Notes under the pieces: generated by a model
The model's database searches: none
Told to the model about the DNA's origin: nothing
Seen by the model: the letters and a program-made list of their open reading frames with translations, nothing else
Shown: positions 36,252-45,618 of the stretch, in pieces
Numbering within the stretch: position 1 is the first letter of the stretch
Layout: the number at the start of each line of letters is the position of its first letter
Made by a program: the position numbers and the translations under genes
Assembly: GCF_041435495.1 (NCBI RefSeq)
Contig: NZ_CP108644.1
Coordinates: forward strand, 3,581,501 to 3,645,500
Length of the DNA: 64,000 nucleotides
Direction of reading: 5' to 3'
Source: Streptomyces sp. NBC_01116
GTDB lineage: Bacteria; Actinomycetota; Actinomycetes; Streptomycetales; Streptomycetaceae

Positions 36252-36414
36252 AACTCCTCGATTCCCCCGAAAAGACTGAAAGCGCAAAACCGGTGCCAAG
36301 ATCGGCAAACCTGTCGGCCGACCGGCATTCACAGCGGCGCGTGCGATACACATTGTGTCCATCGGCCGCCTTCGAGCGGCAACCCGTTTTCCGTACCGAA
36401 GGGAGCCTGGGACG

Positions 36415-37341
36415 GTGCGAGACATGGCGTACGTACCCGGCGTCGCGCTTCTGGCAGCGCTCGTCGTCGGCTGCAGCGCCGGCTCCGACAGCAACGCGAA
36501 CGGCGCCGACAGCAAGGCGGGCAGCCCGACGGTCACCCCCGCGCCCCCGGGCAAGTACGAGACCCTGCCCGCACCCTGCCGTGCCGTGCCGCGCGGCATG
36601 CTCAAGGACCTGCTGCCCGGCGCCGCGGAACTGCCCGGGGACCAGCAGGAGAAGGTGTTCCGGGGGTCCGCGTCCGTCACCTACGACACCGACCGCAAGG
36701 TCGGCTGCAACTGGAAGTCCGACGCGCCGGACTCCACCCGGAGCCTCTCCATCGACTTCGAGCGGGTCGTCTCCTACGACCCCTCGGTCAGCGACGACGA
36801 CCGCGCCGACACGGTGTACGCGAAGAAGGAGAAGGCCGCCGGCCTGGCGTCGTCGACGACCCCCGGGCCGGACGCGGAGAAGGACTCCGGGGCGCCGGAC
36901 GAGAAGGAGAAGGGGAAGGGGAAGGGCGCCGACGAGGACACGGCCAAGGGCGCGGCCGGGGACGCCACGGCTTCGTCGGACGGATCGGCGGACCCCTCGT
37001 CCTCCTCCTCGCCCTCCGGAAAGGCTTCCGGAGACAGCACCGACGGCACCTCCGAAGCGACCGGCGGAGGCGAAGGCGGCAGCACCGACCCGGAGGACGT
37101 CCTCCCCTCGCGCGTCCTCGACAACCTCGGAGATGCCGCATTTCTGCACGATGCGCCCACTCGGGCAGGTTCCACCGCACAGCACCGCACGGTGAGCGTG
37201 GTATTCCGCACATCGAACGTGGTCGTGACCGTCCGGTACGCCGAGCAGCCGGCCCTCATCACCCAGGTGCCCGACAGCGGGGAACTCCAGGAGAAGGCCC
37301 AGGCACTGGCCCGGAAGCTGGCCGAGACGCTCAGCGAATAG
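36415..37341 (+). CDS. DUF3558-like lipoprotein
   Basis: 308-residue exported protein. Signal peptide with lipobox VVGC near residue 20. A DUF3558-type domain starts around TLPAPCRAVP and contains LKDLLPGA and a cysteine in VGCNWKS. A long acidic, Ser/Lys-rich disordered insert splits the domain before a C-terminal part VSVVFRTSNVVVTVRYAEQP. GTG 36415 is chosen for the GGGAG upstream. ATG 36424 is possible. A paralogue follows at 37533. Confidence 0.78.
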   Translation: MRDMAYVPGVALLAALVVGCSAGSDSNANGADSKAGSPTVTPAPPGKYETLPAPCRAVPRGMLKDLLPGAAELPGDQQEKVFRGSASVTYDTDRKVGCNWKSDAPDSTRSLSIDFERVVSYDPSVSDDDRADTVYAKKEKAAGLASSTTPGPDAEKDSGAPDEKEKGKGKGADEDTAKGAAGDATASSDGSADPSSSSSPSGKASGDSTDGTSEATGGGEGGSTDPEDVLPSRVLDNLGDAAFLHDAPTRAGSTAQHRTVSVVFRTSNVVVTVRYAEQPALITQVPDSGELQEKAQALARKLAETLSE

Positions 37342-37532
37342 ACCCCGCCCCACGGGCCCCCGACCGGCCGGAATCCGGTCTCCGGGGCCCTCGGCGGCGG
37401 CGCGGGACGACCGCCGGTCGTCGTAACGTGGCTCTCCGGAAGACGTACCGACCCGCTACCGAGCCCACCCGTACACCGCACGAACCGAGACCTCCAGCAC
37501 CGAGAGCTCCGTGCCATCCGAGTGAAGGAACC

Positions 37533-38387
37533 ATGCACCGATCAGCCCCGCGCCTGTCCCGCATCCTCGCCTGCGCCGCCGTTCCGGTGATGCTCGTAGC
37601 CGTCGGCTGCTCGTCGGACTCCGACTCCGACAGCAAGAAGAACGCGGGCTCCTCGTCGTCCGGCACCCCCAGCGCCAAGCCCACGGAGCCCGCCGTCGAA
37701 GCGGCGAAGTTCGACGATCTTCCCGACCCGTGCACCTCGGTCACGAAGAAGACGATCAAGGACTTGGTGCCCGGGGCCAAGAAGGAGAACGGCACCGCCG
37801 GCCGTTCCAACGACCTCTCGGTCCGCAGCAGTTGCTCCTGGAACGGCCTGGACGACAAGGGCGTCGACGGCTCGCAGTACCGCTGGCTGGACGTCGGCTT
37901 CACCCGCTTCGACTCGGACCAGTCGCTGGGCAGCGGCGCCAAGCGCGCCACCGCCGAGTACACGAAGCAGGTCACCAAGGCCAAGGCCTCCGAGGGCGCC
38001 GAGAAGGTCGCCGCCGAGCCCACCGCGGGCATCGGCGAGGAGGCCACCACCATCACCTACGGCCTCAGCAAGACGGACGAGGACTTCGCGTACGCCACCG
38101 TCGTGGCGCGCACGGGCAACGTCGTCGTCACCCTGACCTACAACGGCGCGGGTTACGCGGGCGCGAAGACGCCCTCGTCCACGAGCATCGTCAAGGGCGC
38201 CGAGAAGGCGGCGAAGGAAGCGGTCGCCGCTGTCGCCGACACCGCCGACGCCAAGGTCACCCCTCCGGCGAAGGGCGGCTCGGAGGACAGCGGGAAGGGC
38301 GGCGAGAAGGACGGCGCGAAGGCCTCGGCCAAGGGCGGCGACAGCGACAGCCCCAAGTCGACGAAGCCGAAGGCGAAGTCGAGCTGA
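37533..38387 (+). CDS. DUF3558 domain-containing lipoprotein
   Basis: 284-residue lipoprotein with lipobox VAVGC (about residue 26). DUF3558 signature elements are DPCTSVTKKTIKDLVPGAK, SCSWNG and VVVTLTYNGAG. The tail is Lys/Ser/Gly-rich. GAAGGAACC precedes the ATG. It is a paralogue of the preceding lipoprotein: both share the DPC/PAPC start block, LVPGA or LLPGA motif and VVVT strand. The pair probably arose by local duplication. Confidence 0.85.
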   Translation: MHRSAPRLSRILACAAVPVMLVAVGCSSDSDSDSKKNAGSSSSGTPSAKPTEPAVEAAKFDDLPDPCTSVTKKTIKDLVPGAKKENGTAGRSNDLSVRSSCSWNGLDDKGVDGSQYRWLDVGFTRFDSDQSLGSGAKRATAEYTKQVTKAKASEGAEKVAAEPTAGIGEEATTITYGLSKTDEDFAYATVVARTGNVVVTLTYNGAGYAGAKTPSSTSIVKGAEKAAKEAVAAVADTADAKVTPPAKGGSEDSGKGGEKDGAKASAKGGDSDSPKSTKPKAKSS

Positions 38388-38519
38388 AGTCGAGTCGAAG
38401 TCGAGCTGACGGACCTTCCGCGCGTCCGCGCCCACGGCGGGGCCTGACGACAGGGCCCGACGACGGGACCTGACGGCGGTCCCACGGCGCCGCCAATACA
38501 CGCGTACAGCAAGCACGTT

Positions 38520-38553
38520 GGAAAGCCCGGCCTCCTCGGAGGCCGGGCTTTCC
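38520..38553. terminator. Hairpin terminator
   Basis: GGAAAGCCCGGCCTCC pairs perfectly over 16 bases with its complement across a 2-base loop, followed by CCCTCCCC. It lies downstream of the DUF3558 gene. Confidence 0.9.
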
Positions 38554-38652
38554 CCCTCCCCGCGCAACACAACTCGCACACATGTGCCAGGCTGTGCCAT
38601 CGCCAGGCGCTGAAGCCGGGTTCGGGTACAGAGGTCGGAGAGGGGATCGCGC

Positions 38653-40155
38653 GTGGCCGCGATGCAGCTGACACGCACGCACCGCATACTCATCGGGGTC
38701 GTCATCGCCGGTGCGGTGCTCATCGCCGCGATCGGTTTCGCGGGTTCCTACGCCGCCGTGCGCGAGCTCGCGGAGGACAAGGGATTCGGGACGTTCTCCC
38801 TGGTCTTCCCCATCGGCATCGACGCGGGCATCTGCGTCCTGCTCGCCCTGGACCTCCTGCTCACCTGGATGCGGATCCCGTTCCCGCTGCTGCGCCAGAC
38901 GGCGTGGCTGCTGACCGCCGCGACGATCGCGTTCAACGGGGCCGCCTCCTGGCCCGACCCGCTGGGCACCGCGATGCACGCGGTGATCCCGGTGCTGTTC
39001 GTCGTCTCCGTCGAGGCCGCCCGGCACGCGGTGGGCCGGATCGCGGACATCACGGCCGACAAGCACATGGAGGGTGTCCGCCTCACCCGCTGGCTGCTCT
39101 CCCCCGTGCCCACGTTCAAGCTGTGGCGGCGGATGAAGCTGTGGGAGCTGCGCAGTTACGAGCAGGTCATCAAGCTCGAACAGGACCGGCTGATCTACCA
39201 GGCCCGGCTCCAGGCCCGTTTCGGCCGCAACTGGCGGCGCAAGGCCCCGATCGAGGCGATGATGCCGCTGCGTCTCGCGAAGTACGGCGTGCCGCTCGCC
39301 GACACCGCCCCGGCCGGGCTCGCCGCCGCCGGCATCGAGCCGGCCCTGCTGCCGCCGGTCGAGGGATCCCGCCCGAAGGCGGAGCTGCCGTACGAGCCCC
39401 AGCGGGACCGGAACGGCGAACAGGAGCACGGCCGCGAGCAGGGGTACGAGGACGGCCCCGGGCACGACGAACGGCACCCCCGGCAGCACCCCTTCCCGCA
39501 GGACCAGCAGGAACAGCAGGAACAGCAGGCCCCCCAGGACCAGCAACCCCAGCAGGGCCAGCAGGGCCAGCAGGGCCAGCAGGGCCAGCAGCCCCCCTTG
39601 CCCCAGCAGCAGGAACCCGCCGTCCCGCCCACGCACGACAGCCCCTGGTTCGCGGCGCAGAAGCTGCCCGACGGCACCTCGCACCACAGCGCGTACGACC
39701 CGCAGCAGGGCGAGGGCCTGGAGCACGCCCCGGTCCAGATCCCCTCGGGGCCCGGCCGGACGCGCCCGCTGGGAGACGTGGGCACCATCGGCGCGGTCCC
39801 GCACCCCCGCCGCGAGGAAGCCCCCGACGAGGCCCCTGACGAGGCCCGCGTCGAGGCGCCTGCCGAGGTCCCCGAGGACGCCCCCGAGGACACCTCCGCG
39901 GAAGCGCCCGAGGACGCACCGCAGTTGGAGGAGTGGTCCCAGGAGGACGCCGAGTTCGCGAACATGGCCTTCGAGGTGTTCAGCGCGTACACGGACGAGC
40001 AGGGCCACTACCCGAGCGCCGAGGCCCTGGAGATCCACCTCGCCGACGCCCGCAACGTCCGCCACCCCCGTTCCCGTCAGCTGCTCCAGCGCCTGTGGCC
40101 GGAGTTCAAGCAGGCGTACGTCCCGGCGCGGTCGACGGTCGACCAGACCGCCTGA
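38653..40155 (+). CDS. DUF2637 domain-containing membrane protein
   Basis: 500-residue protein. Residues 1-120 form the DUF2637 membrane domain with four hydrophobic segments starting HRILIGVVIAGAVLIAAIG. A basic cytosolic segment follows, then a 90-residue Gln-rich region (GQQGQQGQQ-like repeats) and acidic Pro/Glu repeats. DUF2637 proteins include SpdB-type plasmid-spread proteins, but chromosomal copies occur widely in Streptomyces. GAGAGGGG precedes the GTG start. Its end overlaps the convergent MATE gene by 50 bp. Confidence 0.87.
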   Translation: MAAMQLTRTHRILIGVVIAGAVLIAAIGFAGSYAAVRELAEDKGFGTFSLVFPIGIDAGICVLLALDLLLTWMRIPFPLLRQTAWLLTAATIAFNGAASWPDPLGTAMHAVIPVLFVVSVEAARHAVGRIADITADKHMEGVRLTRWLLSPVPTFKLWRRMKLWELRSYEQVIKLEQDRLIYQARLQARFGRNWRRKAPIEAMMPLRLAKYGVPLADTAPAGLAAAGIEPALLPPVEGSRPKAELPYEPQRDRNGEQEHGREQGYEDGPGHDERHPRQHPFPQDQQEQQEQQAPQDQQPQQGQQGQQGQQGQQPPLPQQQEPAVPPTHDSPWFAAQKLPDGTSHHSAYDPQQGEGLEHAPVQIPSGPGRTRPLGDVGTIGAVPHPRREEAPDEAPDEARVEAPAEVPEDAPEDTSAEAPEDAPQLEEWSQEDAEFANMAFEVFSAYTDEQGHYPSAEALEIHLADARNVRHPRSRQLLQRLWPEFKQAYVPARSTVDQTA

Positions 40156-41590
40156 GCCGGCCGCTGCGCAGGTGGAAGAAGGCCGCCTGCCCCACGACCA
40201 GCAGGGTGTTGGCGCCGAGCAGGGCGAGCCACAGGGCGGTGAGTCCGCCCCGGGCCGACAGCGGGACGGCGGCCAGCGCCAGCAGGCCGTAGCAGACGGC
40301 GAAGGCGAGCAGGCTGGGCACGGTGTCCCTGATCGCGACGAGCCCGAAGCCGAAGACGGCCTGGAGCGCGTCGGTGACGACCACCAGGAGCACGAGGGGC
40401 AGCAGGGCCCGTACCTGTTCCCGGGCCGCGAGGTCGTGGGTGAAGAGGGACAGCACCGGGACGTGGAGTACCGCCAGGGCACCGCCGATGAGGAGCACCG
40501 CGCCGAGGGCCGTCACGACTCCGGCGCGTACGCCGGCGCGCACCCCCCTGACGTCCTTGGCCTTCACCTGGGGTGCCAGCAGGGGGATCGTGGCCTGGCC
40601 GACGGCGACGGCCGCGGCGAACATGAGGCCGACCAGGGAGACGGAGATGCTGTGGGCGGCCGCGTCCACGGGGTCGATGCGTGCGGCGGCGACGGCCAGC
40701 ACGCCGAGCACGGCGAACTTGATGAGGACGGTGCCGGCGAGCGGTAGGCCGACCCCGGCCAGCCTGATCACCGCGCGGACCTGCGGACGGCCGGGGCCCA
40801 GCGGCCGGCCGGCCAGGACGGCGCACCGGCGCAGTCCCCCGTGCGCCACGGTGGCGCTGACCGTGGCGGCCGCGAGCATGGCGATCCCCGCGCCGGGCAG
40901 CCCGAGCCCGGCGAGCGGGCCGACGCCGTTCACGAGGATCAGGGAGAGCACCACGGCCGTGGCGGTTCCGGTCATCCCGGCGCGCATCACGAGCCGGGAG
41001 CGGCCGAGGCCGACCAGGGTGGAGGTGGCGGCGTTGCCGACCGCGGCCACCAGGACGCTCGCCGCCATCAGGCTGGGGAACGCGCCCAGTTCCGACAAGG
41101 TCTGGCGCGGTACGCCGGAGGCGAGGCCGATGAGCGGCACCCCGGCGACGGCCAGGGCGCCCAGCAGTCCGGTGGCGATGGCGAGCCACAGGCCGTCGCG
41201 CACCACCGGCAGCAGGGCGTCGGGGTCGTCGTCGTGCGCGGACACGAAGGGCATCACGCCGCGCAGGGCGCCGGCGACGGTCGCGGTGGCCGGGGTGTAC
41301 ACGGCCATCGTGAGGGCGAACGCGGCCAGGGAGGCGGTGGCGTGCCGGCCGAGCAGGGCGGTGTCGACCAGGCCGCCCGCTGTGGAGGCGAGCATGGTCA
41401 GGTACAGCGGCAGGGCGGTGGCGACGGTGCGTCCGATCAGCCCCCGCCCGGAGGGCCCCGGCGGCGGCCCCGCCTCCCGGCCGCATTCGGGCAGCGGCCC
41501 CGCCTCCCGGCCCCCGTGAGGCGGCGAACCCGTCCCCCGGCCCCCGGGGCCGGGGACCGCTCGGGCTCGCCGGTGCAGGCAGGCCCCCAC
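40106..41590 (-). CDS. MATE-like multidrug efflux transporter
   Basis: 494-residue polytopic membrane protein with twelve hydrophobic segments and the MATE pattern of two six-helix halves. [19 protein letters not shown] lies in helix 1-2, and [24 protein letters not shown] in the second half. The in-frame GTG at 41588-41590 is the only reasonable start, but a hairpin (41595-41643) lies just 5 bp upstream. The N-terminal 40 residues are Gly/Pro-rich with a 29-bp duplication encoding GREAGP twice. Cargo is unknown. Cotranscription with lysS would require read-through. Confidence 0.78.
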   Translation of the reverse strand: MGACLHRRARAVPGPGGRGTGSPPHGGREAGPLPECGREAGPPPGPSGRGLIGRTVATALPLYLTMLASTAGGLVDTALLGRHATASLAAFALTMAVYTPATATVAGALRGVMPFVSAHDDDPDALLPVVRDGLWLAIATGLLGALAVAGVPLIGLASGVPRQTLSELGAFPSLMAASVLVAAVGNAATSTLVGLGRSRLVMRAGMTGTATAVVLSLILVNGVGPLAGLGLPGAGIAMLAAATVSATVAHGGLRRCAVLAGRPLGPGRPQVRAVIRLAGVGLPLAGTVLIKFAVLGVLAVAAARIDPVDAAAHSISVSLVGLMFAAAVAVGQATIPLLAPQVKAKDVRGVRAGVRAGVVTALGAVLLIGGALAVLHVPVLSLFTHDLAAREQVRALLPLVLLVVVTDALQAVFGFGLVAIRDTVPSLLAFAVCYGLLALAAVPLSARGGLTALWLALLGANTLLVVGQAAFFHLRSGRLRRSGRPSTAPGRTPA

Positions 41591-41594
41591 GGCA

Positions 41595-41643
41595 CGCCGG
41601 AGCGCCGCCACCCGGGAGTACTCCGGGTGACGGCGCTCCGGCG
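41595..41643 (-). terminator. Hairpin between lysS and the MATE gene
   Basis: A 24-bp stem with one mismatch and one bulge, arms CGCCGGAGCGCCG and their complement, centred on AGTACT. It follows the lysS stop by 33 bp and is likely its terminator. It is immediately upstream of the only plausible MATE start, so it may also act as an attenuator. Confidence 0.8.
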
Positions 41644-41676
41644 CGCGGGACGCCAAGCGCCCGCGTATGCGCACCG

Positions 41677-43440
41677 CTACGCGCCCAGCAGCCTGCGCAC
41701 CCGGTCCTCCCCCACCGCGAGCAGCAGCGTGGGCAGGCGGGGTCCCGTGTCGCGGCTGACGAGCAGCCGGTAGAGCAAGGCGAAGAAGGACCGCTGGGCG
41801 GCCTTCAGCTCGGGCGTCGGCTTGGCGTCCGGTTCCAGGCCCGCCAGCACCTTCGGCACGCCGTAGACGAGCGTGGTGAGCCCGTCCAGCGACCAGTGCG
41901 AGTCCAGCCCCTCCAGGAGGAGGCGCAGCGACTCGCGGCCCTGGTCGTCGAGCGAGCCGAGCAGTTCCTTGTCGGGCTCGTCGCGGACGATGGTGCGGGC
42001 CTCGGCCGGGACCTGGGTGGTGATCCAGTTCTCGGCGCGGTCGAGGCGCGGGCGGGCCTCGTCCAGCGAGGTCAGCGGGTTGGCCGGGTCCAGCTCGCTG
42101 AGGATGCGCAGCGTCTGGTCCTCGGCGCCGGCGGTGATGTCGGCGACCGAGGCGAGCGTCCGGTACGGCAGCGGGTGCGGGGTGCTCGGGAGCTCCCCGG
42201 CCGCCGTGCGGACGGCACGGGAGTACGCGGCGGCGTCGGCGGGCAGCACCGTGCCGTCGGCGACCTTGCGGCCCAGCGAGTCCCACTCGTCGTACAGCCG
42301 CTGGATCTCCTGGTCGAAGGCGATCTTGAACGACTGGTTGGGCTTGCGGCGGGCGTAGAGCCAGCGCAGCAGCGGCGCCTCCATGATCTCCAGGGCGTCG
42401 GCCGGGGTGGGCACCCCGCCCTTGCTGGAGGACATCTTGGCCATGCCGGAGATGCCGACGAAGGCGTACATGGGCCCGATGGGCTGGACGCCGTCGAAGA
42501 CCTCGCGGACGATCTGGCCGCCGACGACGAAGGAGGAGCCGGGCGAGGAGTGGTCGACGCCGCTGGGCTCGAAGATCACGCCCTCGTAGGCCCAGCGCAT
42601 CGGCCAGTCGACCTTCCAGACGAGCTTGCCGCGGTTGAACTCGCCGAGCCGGACGGTCTCGGCGAAGCCGCAGGCCGAGCAGGTGTAGTTCAGCTCGGTG
42701 GTGTCGTCGTCGTAGGAGGTGACGACGGTGAGGTCCTTCTCGCAGTTGCCGCAGTAGGGCTTGTACGGGAAGTAGCCGGCGGTGTTGCCGCTGCCGTCGT
42801 CCTCGTCGGCGGCGCCGGAGCCCTCGGCGGCCTCCAGCTCGGCCTCGTCGACCTTCTTCTGCTGCTGCGGCTTCTTGCCGCCCTTGCCCTGCGGGCCGCC
42901 GGCCGGGTCCTTCTTCGTCCGGTAGCGGTCCAGGACGGCGTCGATGTCGCCGCGGTGCTTCATCGCGTGCAGGATCTGCTCGCGGTAGGTCCCGGCGGTG
43001 TACTGCTCCGTCTGGCTGATGCCGTCGTACTCGACGCCCAGCTCGTCCAGGGCCGCCGTCATGGCGGCCTTGAAGTGCTCGGCCCAGTTCGGGTGGGCGG
43101 AGCCGGGCGGGGCGGGCACCGAGGTCAGCGGCTTGCCGATGTGCTCGGTCCAGGTCGCCTTGTCGACCCCCGGGATGCCCTCCGGGACCTTGCGGTAGCG
43201 GTCGTAGTCGTCCCAGGAGATCAGGTGGCGCACGGTGTGCCCGCGGCGGCGGATCTCGTCGGCGACCAGGTGCGGGGTCATGACCTCGCGGAGGTTGCCG
43301 AGGTGGATCGGGCCCGACGGGGACAGGCCGGAGGCGACGACGACCGGTTTGCCAGGCGCACGACGCTCCGATTCGGCGATGACATCGTCCGCGAAGCGGG
43401 AGACCCAGTCGGTCTCGGTGCTGGTCTGACTCTCGGCCAC
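41677..43440 (-). CDS. lysS: Class I lysyl-tRNA synthetase
   Basis: 587-residue class I LysRS, not the class II enzyme usual in bacteria. The HIGH-like motif is PSGPIHLGN (residues 41-49), KMSKS-like KMSSSKGG is near 333-340, and a zinc ribbon has CGNC and CSAC pairs. A lysine/glutamine-rich, then acidic, disordered insert ([12 protein letters not shown] onward, about residues 180-215) sits before the zinc ribbon. The GTG at 43440 is preferred for spacing to GAAGGA. An upstream GTG at 43449 sits too close to it. Divergent from argS. A terminator follows. Confidence 0.93.
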   Translation of the reverse strand: MAESQTSTETDWVSRFADDVIAESERRAPGKPVVVASGLSPSGPIHLGNLREVMTPHLVADEIRRRGHTVRHLISWDDYDRYRKVPEGIPGVDKATWTEHIGKPLTSVPAPPGSAHPNWAEHFKAAMTAALDELGVEYDGISQTEQYTAGTYREQILHAMKHRGDIDAVLDRYRTKKDPAGGPQGKGGKKPQQQKKVDEAELEAAEGSGAADEDDGSGNTAGYFPYKPYCGNCEKDLTVVTSYDDDTTELNYTCSACGFAETVRLGEFNRGKLVWKVDWPMRWAYEGVIFEPSGVDHSSPGSSFVVGGQIVREVFDGVQPIGPMYAFVGISGMAKMSSSKGGVPTPADALEIMEAPLLRWLYARRKPNQSFKIAFDQEIQRLYDEWDSLGRKVADGTVLPADAAAYSRAVRTAAGELPSTPHPLPYRTLASVADITAGAEDQTLRILSELDPANPLTSLDEARPRLDRAENWITTQVPAEARTIVRDEPDKELLGSLDDQGRESLRLLLEGLDSHWSLDGLTTLVYGVPKVLAGLEPDAKPTPELKAAQRSFFALLYRLLVSRDTGPRLPTLLLAVGEDRVRRLLGA

Positions 43441-43605
43441 GGTCGGCACGTCCTTCTCTCGTCTGTCGTTTCCCGATGGGGTCGGGACCATTCTCCCAGC
43501 TCCTCCCCGCAGCGCGAAAACGGCTTTACGCCCCGTGGGATACTCGGAGGAACCCTTGGACACCCAGGGGATCCCTCGTCCCCCTACGGAAACGGCAGCC
43601 AGACC

Positions 43606-45390
43606 ATGGCCTCGGTCCCTTCCCTCGCTTCCACGCTCCAGCAGCAGCTGGCGGACGCCCTGACGGCAGCCCTGCCGGATGCCGGCGCCGCGGACCCGCT
43701 GCTGCGACGTAGCGACCGGGCCGACTTCCAGGCCAACGGCATCCTGGCGCTCGCCAAGAAGCTCAAGGGCAATCCGCGTGAGCTGGCCGCCCAGGTCACC
43801 GCCGCCCTCCCGGCGGGCGGGCCGATCAAGGACATCGAGGTGTCCGGGCCCGGCTTCCTCAACATCACGCTCACCGACCGGGCGATCGTCGAGACGCTGG
43901 CCGCCCGCGCGGCGGACGGCGAGGGCCGGCTCGGCGTGCCGCTGAAGGACGCCGCCGGCACGACGGTCATCGACTACGCCCAGCCGAACGTGGCCAAGGA
44001 GATGCACGTCGGCCATCTGCGGTCGGCGGTCATCGGCGACGCCGTGGTCAGGATCCTGGAGTTCACCGGCGAGAACGTCGTCCGGCGGCACCACATCGGC
44101 GACTGGGGCACCCAGTTCGGCATGCTCATCCAGTATCTGATCGAGCACCCGGGCGCGCTGAAGCACGAGGGCGGTGCGGGCGACGGCGCGAGCGACGGCG
44201 AAGCGGCGATGTCGACGCTGAACCGGGTCTACAAGGAGTCGCGGGCCCTGTTCGACTCCGACGAGGAGTTCAAGGCCCGGTCCCGGGACCGGGTGGTGGC
44301 CCTCCAGGCCGGGGACCCCGAGACGCTGGAGCTGTGGCACCGCTTCGTCGACGAGTCGAAGATCTACTTCCACTCGGTGTTCGACAAGCTCGACATGGTG
44401 ATCGACGACCCGGACATCGTCGGTGAGTCCGGCTACAACGACATGCTGGAGGAGACCTGCCGGATCCTGGAGGAGACGGGCGTCGCCGTCCGCTCCGAGG
44501 GTGCGCTGTGCGTGTTCTTCGACGATGTGAAGGGCCCGGACGGCAACAAGGTCCCGCTCATCGTGAAGAAGACGAACGGCGGCTACGGCTACGCGGCGAC
44601 CGACCTCTCCGCGATCCGGAACCGGGTGCAGGACCTCAAGGCGGACACCCTGCTGTACGTGGTGGACGCACGGCAGTCGCTGCACTTCAAGATGGTCTTC
44701 GAGACGGCCCGCCGGGCGGGCTGGCTGAACGACGACGTCAAGGCCGTGCAGCTCGCGTTCGGCACGGTCCTCGGCAAGGACGGCAAGCCGTTCAAGACCC
44801 GTGAGGGCGAGACGGTGCGGCTGGAGGACCTCCTCGACGAGGCGGTCGCACGGGCCACGGCGGTCGTCCGGGACAAGGCCGACAAGGTGGGTCTGTCCGA
44901 GGAGGAGATCGTCGAGAACGGCCGGTACGTCGGCATCGGCGCCGTGAAGTACGCGGACCTGTCGACCTCCGCCGTCCGGGACTACAAGTTCGACCTGGAC
45001 CAGATGGTGGCGCTGCACGGCGACACCTCGGTGTACCTCCAGTACGCCTACGCCCGCATCCAGTCGATCCTGCGCAAGGCGGGGGACGCGGTCCCGGCCG
45101 CCCACCCGGAGCTGGAGCTGGCCCCGGCGGAGCGGGCGCTCGGTCTGCACCTGGACCAGTTCGGCGAGGTCATCGCCGAGGTCGGCGCGGGCTACGAGCC
45201 GCACAAGCTGGCCGCGTATCTCTACCAGCTGGCCTCGCACCTGACCACGTTCTACGACCAGTGCCAGGTGCTCAGCCCGGACAACGCCCCGGAGGTCGTC
45301 GAGAACCGGCTCTTCCTGGTCGGGCTGACCGCCCGGACCCTGCACCAGGGGATGGCGCTGCTGGGCATCCGGACGCCCGAGCGGCTCTGA
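43606..45390 (+). CDS. argS: Arginyl-tRNA synthetase
   Basis: 594-residue class I ArgRS. The N-terminal additional domain (RNA elbow recognition) precedes [13 protein letters not shown], the HIGH motif at about 134-137. The C-terminal DALR anticodon-binding domain begins near [15 protein letters not shown]. The absence of a KMSKS lysine is common in ArgRS. The ATG is 165 bp from the divergent lysS start. A perfect hairpin terminator follows 23 bp after the stop. Confidence 0.95.
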   Translation: MASVPSLASTLQQQLADALTAALPDAGAADPLLRRSDRADFQANGILALAKKLKGNPRELAAQVTAALPAGGPIKDIEVSGPGFLNITLTDRAIVETLAARAADGEGRLGVPLKDAAGTTVIDYAQPNVAKEMHVGHLRSAVIGDAVVRILEFTGENVVRRHHIGDWGTQFGMLIQYLIEHPGALKHEGGAGDGASDGEAAMSTLNRVYKESRALFDSDEEFKARSRDRVVALQAGDPETLELWHRFVDESKIYFHSVFDKLDMVIDDPDIVGESGYNDMLEETCRILEETGVAVRSEGALCVFFDDVKGPDGNKVPLIVKKTNGGYGYAATDLSAIRNRVQDLKADTLLYVVDARQSLHFKMVFETARRAGWLNDDVKAVQLAFGTVLGKDGKPFKTREGETVRLEDLLDEAVARATAVVRDKADKVGLSEEEIVENGRYVGIGAVKYADLSTSAVRDYKFDLDQMVALHGDTSVYLQYAYARIQSILRKAGDAVPAAHPELELAPAERALGLHLDQFGEVIAEVGAGYEPHKLAAYLYQLASHLTTFYDQCQVLSPDNAPEVVENRLFLVGLTARTLHQGMALLGIRTPERL

Positions 45391-45413
45391 TCCCGCACCG
45401 GCTGCGCGTACGT

Positions 45414-45447
45414 CGGCCCCGGCACCCGTTCGCGGGTGCCGGGGCCG
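45414..45447 (+). terminator. argS hairpin terminator
   Basis: CGGCCCCGGCACCC pairs perfectly over 14 bases (45414-45427 with 45434-45447) around a 6-base loop. It separates argS from the convergent lower-GC island. Confidence 0.9.
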
Positions 45448-45618
45448 TTCGCGTACTGGCTCGACCCCGAGCCCTCCGCGCCCGCCCACCGACCGCGTGG
45501 GTGCTGTCCGTCAACGCGATCAGGGCCGGCGTGGATGGCGGCGGGCATCGCCCCCTCCCTTCTCACTCCTGGTGTTCCCGTGCCCCCTCCCGAGTAGCTC
45601 GCCATGCAGAGACCGGAG

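Noticed and set aside
39490-39600. CAG-rich Gln-encoding repeats in the DUF2637 gene as a possible repeat element
   Set aside because: The repeats are in frame and explained by a low-complexity coding segment; there are no terminal repeats.
38653-40155. DUF2637 gene as evidence of an integrated plasmid
   Set aside because: No replication, partition, transfer or integrase genes lie nearby, and DUF2637 proteins are common on Streptomyces chromosomes.
41895-45390. A very long plus-strand frame running through lysS and argS
   Set aside because: The part over lysS is a GC-skew artefact on the opposite strand; only the argS-length portion has motifs.
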